Shown here piece after piece: positions 1-5,146 of a DNA stretch of 7,389 nucleotides. The translations under genes were made by a program, and so were the position numbers. Source of the DNA: Bacillota bacterium (GTDB lineage: Bacteria; Bacillota; Clostridia; Lachnospirales; Lachnospiraceae); the NCBI GenBank assembly GCA_023458855.1, contig JAEWWQ010000243.1, forward strand, positions 1 to 7,389, given 5' to 3'. Position 1 is the stretch's first letter. Each line of letters begins with the position of its first letter. The notes under the pieces were generated by a model that ran no database searches, was not told the DNA's origin, and saw nothing but the letters and a program-made list of their open reading frames with translations.

Positions 1-1
1 A

Positions 2-7
2 TATAAT
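2..7 (+). promoter_or_regulatory. -10 box of the ssrA promoter
   Basis: A perfect TATAAT lies 22 bases before the mature tmRNA 5' end. Transcription would begin near position 14, leaving a leader of about 16 bases to be removed by RNase P, the usual route for tmRNA 5' maturation. The -35 box would fall outside the window, so the promoter cannot be confirmed. Confidence 0.6.
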
Positions 8-29
8 AGAGGGTATACCAATTAAATAG

Positions 30-364
30 GGGGTAGTCAAGGTTTCGACGGGGATTTTGAAGCTGGAGAAGCAAGCCGTTGCGACACGCTAATCGCAAAA
101 TTAAATTTAAACGCTGAAGATAATTTAGCTTACGCTGCCTAGTGGCAGCTGTCAGTCTTAAGGTACCTATCCATTAAGTATCTGGCATCGACTAGATAGG
201 AAACGACATATGCTAAGCTTTGCACATATGGGCGTATCATGAAGCTACTGAAAGTATGAGGATGTTAATCTCCGCATATCAGAGGGAATGTCAAAGGATT
301 AACTAAGCTTGTAGAAGTACAGGGAATGGGTCTTCGGACACGGGTTCGACTCCCGTCTACTCCA
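30..364 (+). ncRNA. ssrA: tmRNA (transfer-messenger RNA)
   Basis: tmRNA with SmpB rescues stalled ribosomes: it acts as an alanyl-tRNA and then as a short mRNA that adds a degradation tag. The 5' end GGGGTAG (30-36) pairs with CTACTCC (357-363) as the acceptor stem, with A364 as discriminator. A T arm is clear: stem 340-344/352-356 around loop TTCGACT. The 5' part has the typical GGTTTCGACGGGG. The tag reading frame starts at a GCA resume codon (95) preceded by TAATC, close to the TAGTC-type context in E. coli. It reads AKLNLNAEDNLAYAA and ends at TAG (140-142). At 335 nt the length is normal. CCA is not encoded after A364 (next bases TTT), so it must be added after processing. Identification is secure; the exact ends are inferred from pairing. 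Confidence 0.97.
95..142 (+). other. tmRNA proteolysis-tag reading frame
   Basis: Fifteen sense codons plus a single TAG stop encode AKLNLNAEDNLAYAA; a further alanine comes from the charged tRNA-like domain. The AEDN core resembles the tags of clostridia such as C. perfringens. The end is AYAA rather than the commonest ALAA. The resume codon is inferred from the upstream TAATCGCA context and from the frame staying open to the stop. Confidence 0.8.
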
Positions 365-726
365 TTTGTGGGCATATGCTTGAAACAATAAGCAATATTG
401 CCAGAAGAGAGAGTTTATATCTCTTAAAGATAAAAGAGTTCTATTGGTGGAAAATGTATTCTCTGCTGGTGAGACTAATTCCTGCATTTTAAATTAATCA
501 ATAAATATTCCGAGTTATAATTACTAAAGTAACACTCAATAACATTTATGTAAAGGAGTGTTACTTTTATATTGAATATAAATAAATTATATTAACCAGA
601 ATTTAAAATGGAAATTAACAGGAAGTGTAACTTATCCTGCCCGAAAACAAAGATAACAAAGAGCACTAAATAATTCTTATAAACATATTATAAAGTAAGG
701 CATGCCTACCATAGGAGGTATCGTTT
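365..726. other. Intergenic region, no supported gene
   Basis: This 362-base stretch between ssrA and the next gene has no ORF with a ribosome binding site. It holds a 10-bp palindrome GCAATATTGC (392-401), a long terminator-like inverted repeat (526-567, listed separately) and a second 10-bp palindrome AGGCATGCCT (698-707) just before the Shine-Dalgarno of the next gene. AT-rich TATTAT/TATAAA matches at 686-694 could serve as a -10 box for that gene, but I see no convincing -35 partner. Confidence 0.6.
526..570. terminator. Inverted repeat, probable terminator
   Basis: AAAGTAACACTC (526-537) and GAGTGTTACTTT (556-567) form a perfect 12-bp stem around an 18-base loop, followed by T and then ATAT. 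The loop contains ACAT/ATGT, which could lengthen the structure. A short T run follows on the + strand, and the mirror strand also ends in T residues, so it could work in both directions. It lies 160 bases past the tmRNA 3' end and may end that transcript. The weak T tract keeps confidence moderate. Confidence 0.55.
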
Positions 727-1170
727 ATGAACTGCAATTTTGAAGAAGAATATGCTTCTTGCGGCGAAGTATTGAAAGAATTTCATTGTTTACTAAATCA
801 AGCCGAAGAACTATATGAAAAAAGTGATGCAACGATAGATACGAAAGTGGTTAAATCAATTTGTACTGCTATAAACAGCCTTGAAGAAGCTTTTGAACTT
901 GGTAGCAGAGGCGATAAAAAGGAAAATTACGCCTATGAAATACTTGAAAAAAGCGGATGTAGTAATGTTTATAATAGAGATACTGCCAGATGCAAGGAAC
1001 TTTATGATAAAGCGCAGGAACAGTTTGCTCTTGAATCGGAGTATCTGATTCATGCACTCAATTTATTGAAAGATGCACAAAACGGTATTGAAAATTCTAT
1101 TGATGTAAGGAAAATTGGATATAGATTTAGAGAACAGTATGAGGAATGTGTTCACTGTGAAGAAAACTAA
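727..1170 (+). CDS. Hypothetical cysteine-bearing helical protein (147 aa)
   Basis: I do not recognise this family. The start is well supported: AGGAGGT (713-719) sits 7 bases before ATG. The 147-residue product is acidic, rich in Glu, Lys and Leu, and looks mostly alpha-helical. Helix-like stretches cover about residues 5-32, 38-58 and 86-123. There is no signal peptide or membrane segment, so a cytoplasmic protein is expected. It has eight cysteines (3, 12, 21, 46, 78, 89, 141, 144); the last two form a C-x2-C pair near the C-terminus with His143 between them. That could suit metal binding or redox chemistry, but there is no second C-x2-C pair to complete a classic four-ligand site. It ends 14 bases before the -35 box of the next gene's promoter and appears to be a single-gene unit. 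It is a real gene by its ribosome binding site, codon use and length; its function is unknown. Confidence 0.8.
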   Translation: MNCNFEEEYASCGEVLKEFHCLLNQAEELYEKSDATIDTKVVKSICTAINSLEEAFELGSRGDKKENYAYEILEKSGCSNVYNRDTARCKELYDKAQEQFALESEYLIHALNLLKDAQNGIENSIDVRKIGYRFREQYEECVHCEEN

Positions 1171-1182
1171 TTTATTTATATA

Positions 1183-1233
1183 TGTTGAATTATGCATCTG
1201 GTTATAGTATAATAACTTCTAAAAAATTCAACA
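1183..1233. repeat. 9-bp inverted repeat flanking the tetR promoter
   Basis: TGTTGAATT (1183-1191) and AATTCAACA (1225-1233) are perfect reverse complements, separated by 33 bases. The left arm contains the -35 box and the right arm lies just past the expected transcription start. Arm centres are 42 bp apart, close to four DNA turns. Only the right arm would be in the transcript, so any role is at DNA level (for example two half-sites bound together). No protein is identified. Confidence 0.5.
1185..1213 (+). promoter_or_regulatory. Sigma-A promoter for the TetR regulator
   Basis: TTGAAT (1185-1190) and a perfect TATAAT (1208-1213) are separated by the ideal 17 bases. Transcription would start near 1220, giving a leader of about 97 bases before the regulator's ATG. 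Confidence 0.8.
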
Positions 1234-1265
1234 AACAAAGATATAGCGAATTTGCAAAGTAACAA

Positions 1266-1315
1266 AAATCAGCTTGATTTGGAGAATTTTATGAATAAAT
1301 CAAGAGGTGATTTAT
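1266..1315. promoter_or_regulatory. Tandem AAATCA/TGATTT palindromes, candidate TetR operators
   Basis: The same half-sites occur twice: AAATCA-GCT-TGATTT (1266-1280) and AAATCA-AGAGG-TGATTT (1297-1313). The second extends to an 8-bp arm on each side (1295-1302/1308-1315). Centres are 32 bp apart, about three helical turns. TetR-family regulators commonly bind palindromes next to their own genes and repress themselves, so these are natural candidates. They lie downstream of the expected start site, which would fit a roadblock or an RNA-level role. The differing spacers (3 and 5) argue for caution. Confidence 0.45.
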
Positions 1316-1317
1316 AA
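1291..1317 (+). CDS. Possible 8-residue leader ORF coupled to tetR
   Basis: An ATG at 1291 follows GGAG (1281-1284) by 6 bases and opens the frame MNKSRGDL. It stops at TAA (1315-1317), which shares its last A with the regulator's ATG (TAATG). The ORF crosses the hairpin that covers the regulator's Shine-Dalgarno, so translating it would unfold that hairpin and deliver a ribosome at the start codon. This is inferred from layout only; an ORF this short can arise by chance. Confidence 0.4.
   Translation: MNKSRGDL
1295..1315 (+). promoter_or_regulatory. Hairpin over the tetR ribosome binding site
   Basis: In RNA, 1295-1302 pairs perfectly with 1308-1315 (8 bp) and leaves AGAGG (1303-1307) in a 5-base loop. 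The Shine-Dalgarno AGAGGTGA (1303-1310) is thus half in the loop and half in the stem, 6 bases before ATG. The stem is AU-rich and probably weak, so it would dampen initiation rather than block it. Confidence 0.45.
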
Positions 1318-1952
1318 TGGTAACAGCAGAAAAAACTGAGTATAGAAGTGCCAACCGTTCGCGGAAACTGATACGTCAGGCATTTTTTGAACTCGTACAG
1401 GAAAAAGAATTGAAACGAATTACTGTTACAGACATTGTGACACGTGCAGATATCAATCGCAGAACATTTTATGCCTACTATCAGGATGTTCGGGCACTTA
1501 TTGAACAGATTGAAAATGAGACAGTTGAAAAAATATGTGAATTTCTTGCTGAAGGCAAAGAGGAGGATTTTATCGCGAATCCGATGTCATTCCTGTTGAA
1601 AGTGGTGCAGTGCCTGCAAACGGATCTGGAATTCTACCGTATTCTTATAAACTCCAATGATGCGGAACCGTTTATCACAAAACTAAAGGAAATCTTCATA
1701 TCCTATATGGAGAAAGATGACGATATTCCTATCGTGATTAAAAATGCTCCTGAATTTGCTGTTGCTTCCAACTTTATATCTGGAGTGGTCATAAGTATTC
1801 TTCAGGTTTGGCTTAAGGGAGATATGACACAGTCTCTGGATGAACTTGTTATGTCTGTCGAACGTTTGATTACAACACCTCTGCCAGATGGTTCATCAAT
1901 AGCTGAGAGTATCTCAAAAAGGAGGTTTTCCTATCCGTGTAAGACTACATGA
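1317..1952 (+). CDS. TetR/AcrR family transcriptional regulator
   Basis: A 211-residue cytoplasmic DNA-binding regulator of usual TetR length. Residues 14-62 carry the N-terminal helix-turn-helix domain: SRKLIRQAFFELVQEK for helix 1, then ITVTDIVTRADINRRTFYAYY, the conserved recognition helix and following tyrosines. Residues from about 65 to 190 are a mainly helical ligand/dimer domain resembling the TetR-like C-terminal domains common in Firmicutes regulators; the inducer cannot be read from sequence. The last 20 residues (SKRRFSYPCKTT end) look like a loose tail. The ATG at 1317 is chosen because AGAGGTGA precedes it at 6 bases and the domain begins shortly after. The gene has its own consensus promoter and is followed by a strong terminator, so it is monocistronic. 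Palindromes in its leader suggest autoregulation. Its regulated partner is not obvious; the small protein gene upstream is one candidate. Confidence 0.9.
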   Translation: MVTAEKTEYRSANRSRKLIRQAFFELVQEKELKRITVTDIVTRADINRRTFYAYYQDVRALIEQIENETVEKICEFLAEGKEEDFIANPMSFLLKVVQCLQTDLEFYRILINSNDAEPFITKLKEIFISYMEKDDDIPIVIKNAPEFAVASNFISGVVISILQVWLKGDMTQSLDELVMSVERLITTPLPDGSSIAESISKRRFSYPCKTT

Positions 1953-2003
1953 ATGAACTCCGGTTTTAGAAAGACCGTAGGAAGAATAGAAAAATGTATT
2001 TTG

Positions 2004-2040
2004 CCGCCTATACAAAATGAGATGTATAGGCGGTATTTTA
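2004..2040 (+). terminator. Rho-independent terminator after the TetR gene
   Basis: CCGCCTATACA (2004-2014) pairs perfectly with TGTATAGGCGG (2023-2033), an 11-bp stem with an 8-base loop, followed by TATTTTA. The GC-rich base and T-rich tail are typical. It lies about 50 bases past the stop codon and separates the regulator from the sugar-sensing operon. Confidence 0.85.
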
Positions 2041-2044
2041 ATGC

Positions 2045-2063
2045 TCACTTTAGCATAAAGTGA
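2045..2063. promoter_or_regulatory. 19-bp palindrome upstream of the sensor operon
   Basis: TCACTTTAGCATAAAGTGA has perfect 8-bp arms around GCA. It is centred about 70 bp before the expected start site, a usual activator position, and overlaps the adjacent TGACAAATGTCA dyad by three bases. TAAAGTGACA (2056-2065) recurs with one change on the minus strand at 6521-6530, upstream of the ABC gene. NarL-type regulators bind inverted repeats, so the regulator encoded in this operon is a reasonable candidate ligand. Confidence 0.5.
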
Positions 2064-2076
2064 CAAATGTCATATT
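2061..2076. promoter_or_regulatory. Shared dyad element, copy 1
   Basis: TGACAAATGTCATATT contains the perfect dyad TGACA-AA-TGTCA, centred about 57 bp before the expected start site. The minus strand at 6471-6486, in front of the ABC transporter gene, carries the same 16-mer with one change (A for G). Two near-identical dyads before the two units of one locus suggest a common regulator, most simply the response regulator at 4469-5146. Confidence 0.55.
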
Positions 2077-2088
2077 ACATATGCAAAG

Positions 2089-2117
2089 TTGCTTTCTTTA
2101 TTTTGTTCAGCTATAAT
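2089..2117 (+). promoter_or_regulatory. Sigma-A promoter of the sugar-sensing operon
   Basis: TTGCTT (2089-2094) and a perfect TATAAT (2112-2117) are 17 bases apart, placing the start site near 2124, about 23 bases before the first ATG. The -35 box differs from consensus in its last three bases, which leaves room for activation from the palindromes just upstream. Confidence 0.75.
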
Positions 2118-2146
2118 GCAAATGAGCAAGCATAGGAAACTAACAA

Positions 2147-3112
2147 ATGAAAAGAAAAAAAATATGGTTTTATATTATTTTTATCAATATGGTAATTATC
2201 CTGCTTGAAATTAATTTTTTTATTTCAAAGAAAGATTTCTCAGCCGGACAAGTAGAACAAAGCAGGAGAATTGGTGCATGTTATGCAGACATGACCAATT
2301 CTTATTTTGCTGTATTAAACAATGAGATTAGTTCTGTGATAGAAGAACAGGGAGATGTGTTAATAACGAGAGACTCTCTTCTTAGCCAGGATAAGCAGAA
2401 TGAACAGATTAGTAATATGATAAAGACAGGTGTGGATGCACTCCTTATTGTCCCGGTTGACTGGAAGAAAATCAAGAGTGCACTGGAGGAAGCGCGAGCG
2501 GCAGGTGTCGTAATTATCATTGTAGATTCACCCGTCTATGATGAAGAACTTGTAGATTGTACAGTTACTTCGGATAATTATGATGTCGGAATGCAGATGG
2601 CAAATTTTTTGAAGGGTCAGAAGAAGGAGGCTCGTATTGTGCTGCTGGAACAATATGGAACAAAGTCTACGCAGGACAGAGTGGCCGGATTCAAAAAGGG
2701 ACTGTCTGATGATAATTCCTATCACATCGTAGTGGAAAAGGTGAGCGGTGGAACTGTAGAAGCGGCCATGGAGTCCATGGAAGATGTGATAGCAGATAAG
2801 GAGCGATTTGATTGTGTATTTGCAGTCAATGATCCATGTGCAATCGGAGCCATAGCTGCCTGCGAAAAGATGGGAATGGAACGTGGAATCAGTTTTCTAA
2901 GTACAGATGGAAGTCCAGTCGGGAAGAATATGATTCAACAAGGTGCCATGATGGTGAGTGCAGCGCAGTTTCCTACAGAAATGGGAAATTCTGCAGTGGA
3001 ATCTATGTATAAGATTCTGCGTGGCGAAGAATGCGAAAAAAATATACTAGTACCAGTCAAGTTAATCACACAATATACCATTAACAGCTATGATGTAGAC
3101 AAATGGCAGTAA
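2147..3112 (+). CDS. Membrane-anchored sugar-binding protein, RbsB-like (Peripla_BP_4)
   Basis: A 321-residue periplasmic-binding-protein type 1 fold, the family that binds ribose, galactose or xylose. Residues 6-26 form one hydrophobic segment after a KRKK start. There is no lipobox cysteine and no clear signal peptidase site, so the domain is probably tethered outside the membrane by an uncleaved helix. From residue 41 the fold follows RbsB order: RRIGACYADMTNSYF, GVDALLIVPVD, VVIIIVDSPV (Asp127), a TSDNYDVG strand, DRVAGF (Arg178), NDPCAIGA (Asp229), STDGSP (Asp254) and AAQFPTEMG (Gln274). These are positions where the family contacts sugar. It is first in an operon with a kinase 56 bases downstream. 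Membrane-anchored binding proteins beside kinases, such as XylFII with LytS, act as sugar sensors rather than transport proteins; that role is inferred here. The sugar is unknown. Start: AGGA (2134-2137) is 9 bases before ATG, a modest site. Confidence 0.9.
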   Translation: MKRKKIWFYIIFINMVIILLEINFFISKKDFSAGQVEQSRRIGACYADMTNSYFAVLNNEISSVIEEQGDVLITRDSLLSQDKQNEQISNMIKTGVDALLIVPVDWKKIKSALEEARAAGVVIIIVDSPVYDEELVDCTVTSDNYDVGMQMANFLKGQKKEARIVLLEQYGTKSTQDRVAGFKKGLSDDNSYHIVVEKVSGGTVEAAMESMEDVIADKERFDCVFAVNDPCAIGAIAACEKMGMERGISFLSTDGSPVGKNMIQQGAMMVSAAQFPTEMGNSAVESMYKILRGEECEKNILVPVKLITQYTINSYDVDKWQ

Positions 3113-3168
3113 ACTGCACAGGTAAAAATAGAACGAGTACGAAATGACCGTGGAAAAGAGGTGTCAGA

Positions 3169-4494
3169 ATGTCCGATGACCAGACATTATCATTTTTGCG
3201 CACGATGATGAAGAATATGAATTTAATCATTATTCTATTGATTTCAGGCACAGTCACAATCACAACATATAAGATAATAGATGCATATGAAGCACTTGTC
3301 TTTGCGGATATGATTGAAAAAATTCCCATAGCACCCTGGAAAGTGCCAGTAATTTCTATAACGGCATATATTGTGTTACTTTTATTGATGTCTATACATA
3401 AAAATAATATGGATAGGGATATTTATGTTGCAGTATACATATTGATAGAAGTTCTTTTGTGTTTTCTGATGATGCAGGCATTGAATTTTAATTATAATAC
3501 CGTGCTTCTTCTTGTGATTGCAGATATGTTTGTATATTGGAAGAATACAAGGTTCCGCATTTCCTGCATGGTATTTTTATTTTTATTATATATTATTACA
3601 GATATTGCAATTCTTCAGAATAAGGCATCTGTGATTCCACTTTCTACTTATCTTACTTATTATAATGTGGATATAAGAAATCTGTTAATGGGGATAAAAA
3701 GTGTACTGACTTCTCTGACTACTTTATTATTTATGTTTTACATGGTGCTTGTTATAAGACTGCAAAGACTGGAGAATGAGAGAATTCTTGATTTAAATAG
3801 ACGATTGGATGATGCCAATGAACAATTGAAAATTTATGCTCTTAATACAGAGAAAATGGCTGAGACAAGAGAAAGAAATCGTTTGGCACGTGAGATTCAT
3901 GATACATTGGGGCATTCGCTTACCGGCATTATCGCGGGGATTGATGCTTGTGTGAAGCTAATCGATTATTCCACAGAGGAGACAAAGAATCAGCTGCGAG
4001 TGATTGCAGATGTTACAAGGCAGGGAATCAAGGATGTCAGAAGATCGGTGAAGGCATTGCGGCCGGATGCCTTAGAGCAGCTGAGTCTGGAAGAAGCAAT
4101 CTTACAGGTGATTGACGATATGAGCAAAGTAACCCATGCGCACATCTCATTTATCAATGATGCAGGAAAACTGGATTTTCAGGAAGATGAAGAAGAAACT
4201 ATTTACCGAATCATACAGGAAAGTATTACCAATGCCATCCGCCATGGACAAGCCACACAAATAGAAATTTCAGTGAAGAGAATCTATAATGTGATTCAAA
4301 TTGCCGTTCAGGATAATGGAGCCGGCTGTAAAGAAATTAAGACCGGATTTGGACTTAGACATATGTCAGAACGTATTGCATTGTTAAATGGAACATTAAC
4401 TTATGATGGAAAAGCAGGATTTTTACTGATTGCCAAGATCCCGATTCGTTGGGGAGAGGAGATGCGAAATGATAAAAGTATTAATTGCAGATGA
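3169..4494 (+). CDS. Six-TM sensor histidine kinase (HisKA_3 type)
   Basis: A 441-residue membrane kinase that autophosphorylates on histidine and passes phosphate to the adjacent regulator. Hydrophobic helices lie at about 18-37, 58-77, 84-105, 109-124, 130-149 and 175-196, with only short loops between them, so no extracellular sensor domain is present. A charged, coiled-coil-like stretch follows (199-235). The HisKA_3 box REIHDTLGH gives phosphoacceptor His244. The ATPase domain shows the N box (Asn355 in QESITNAIRHG), DNGAG (382-386) and GFGL (393-396). This domain set is typical of NarX/DesK/LiaS kinases that pair with LuxR-type regulators, as found next door. AGAGGTG (3157-3163) precedes ATG by 5 bases. 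The 3' end overlaps the regulator gene by 26 bases. Since it has little outside the membrane, its signal probably comes from an anchored binding protein of the same operon (inference). Confidence 0.95.
   Translation: MSDDQTLSFLRTMMKNMNLIIILLISGTVTITTYKIIDAYEALVFADMIEKIPIAPWKVPVISITAYIVLLLLMSIHKNNMDRDIYVAVYILIEVLLCFLMMQALNFNYNTVLLLVIADMFVYWKNTRFRISCMVFLFLLYIITDIAILQNKASVIPLSTYLTYYNVDIRNLLMGIKSVLTSLTTLLFMFYMVLVIRLQRLENERILDLNRRLDDANEQLKIYALNTEKMAETRERNRLAREIHDTLGHSLTGIIAGIDACVKLIDYSTEETKNQLRVIADVTRQGIKDVRRSVKALRPDALEQLSLEEAILQVIDDMSKVTHAHISFINDAGKLDFQEDEEETIYRIIQESITNAIRHGQATQIEISVKRIYNVIQIAVQDNGAGCKEIKTGFGLRHMSERIALLNGTLTYDGKAGFLLIAKIPIRWGEEMRNDKSINCR
4457..4471 (+). promoter_or_regulatory. 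Ribosome binding site fixing the regulator start
   Basis: AGGAG (4457-4461), 7 bases before ATG at 4469, lies inside the kinase coding sequence. It supports this start over an in-frame TTG at 4430, which would add 13 residues unlike the family and has no such site. From ATG the protein opens with MIKVLIADDQ, the canonical receiver start. Confidence 0.85.
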
Positions 4495-5146
4495 TCAGGA
4501 ATTGATAAGACAAAGCCTAAAGATTGTATTTCGGATGGAAGATAATATTGAGATTACGGATGCAGTAACAAACGGGAGAGAAGTTATCCGATCGGTACGT
4601 GAGAAAAGACCGGATGTAATATTGATGGATATCCGTATGCCTGAAATGGATGGCGTTGCCTGTACAAAGATCATCAAGGAAAATTATCCGGATATAAAGA
4701 TCATCATACTGACCACATTCGATGATGACGAATATGTATTTAGCGCATTAAGGGATGGTGCCAGTGGGTATCTCCTAAAAGGAATTTCTATGGAAGAATT
4801 AATAGATGCTGTATATAAAGTATATAATGGAAACGCCATGATCAATGCGGACGTGACTTCAAAGGTAGTGAATCTGTTTTCGCAGATGGCTAAGTGCAAT
4901 CTTGCCATTCAGGTAAAGAAGCAAGGTGTGGATGAGATTGGTAAGACAGAATGGAAAGTGATTAAGCTGGTCGGCAGTGGGCTTTCCAATAAGGAAATTG
5001 CATCGGAACTTGTCCTGTCTGAAGGAACAATACGGAATTATATTAGTATCGTCCTCAATAAATTGAATCTAAGAGACCGCACCCAACTTGCTATATGGGC
5101 AGTACAGACGGGCACGGTAACAGAAAAAATGGGAAATGAAGAATGA
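4469..5146 (+). CDS. NarL/LuxR-type response regulator
   Basis: A 225-residue cytoplasmic transcription factor. The receiver domain (1-120) has all expected residues: acidic pair Asp8/Asp9, phosphoacceptor Asp54 in ILMDIRMPEMDG, Thr82 in ILTTF and Lys104 in YLLKG. A linker leads to the LuxR-type helix-turn-helix at about 156-215, with SNKEIASELVLSEGTIRNYISIVLNKL as its core; a standard version reads VKxH where this has IRNY. Sequence and length match NarL/LiaR/DesR regulators. It overlaps the kinase gene by 26 bases and the next gene by ATGA, indicating coupled translation and a shared function. Phosphorylation by the kinase should promote dimerisation and promoter binding. Its likely targets, by inference, are the dyads before its own operon and before the ABC transporter gene. 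Confidence 0.95.
   Translation: MIKVLIADDQELIRQSLKIVFRMEDNIEITDAVTNGREVIRSVREKRPDVILMDIRMPEMDGVACTKIIKENYPDIKIIILTTFDDDEYVFSALRDGASGYLLKGISMEELIDAVYKVYNGNAMINADVTSKVVNLFSQMAKCNLAIQVKKQGVDEIGKTEWKVIKLVGSGLSNKEIASELVLSEGTIRNYISIVLNKLNLRDRTQLAIWAVQTGTVTEKMGNEE

Noticed and set aside
299..487. 62-residue ORF on the minus strand across the tmRNA 3' end
   Set aside because: It contains WSRRESNPCPK, the well-known false peptide produced by translating tRNA/tmRNA T arms in reverse. It overlaps the acceptor and T arm of ssrA and has no credible ribosome binding site.
608..673. 21-residue + strand ORF (MEINRKCNLSCPK start)
   Set aside because: No Shine-Dalgarno precedes the ATG and the composition is what AT-rich intergenic DNA gives; it lies between a terminator-like repeat and the real gene start.
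856..1057. Two overlapping minus-strand ORFs inside the 147-residue gene
   Set aside because: Both are antisense shadows of a gene with a strong ribosome binding site, and neither resembles a known protein.
2302..2725. Minus-strand ORFs within the RbsB-like gene
   Set aside because: Antisense to a clearly conserved sugar-binding fold; no ribosome binding sites or recognisable domains.
3081..3329. 82-residue minus-strand ORF across the junction of binding-protein and kinase genes
   Set aside because: Hydrophobic reverse-strand translation of the kinase's TM1 region; it would interrupt a tightly spaced operon and has no supporting site.
4430..4468. TTG start for the response regulator, adding 13 residues
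   Set aside because: Receiver domains begin at MIKVLIADDQ, and ATG at 4469 has AGGAG 7 bases upstream; the extension is out-of-frame kinase code.
4495..4908. Minus-strand ORFs inside the response regulator gene
   Set aside because: They are antisense shadows of the conserved receiver domain.
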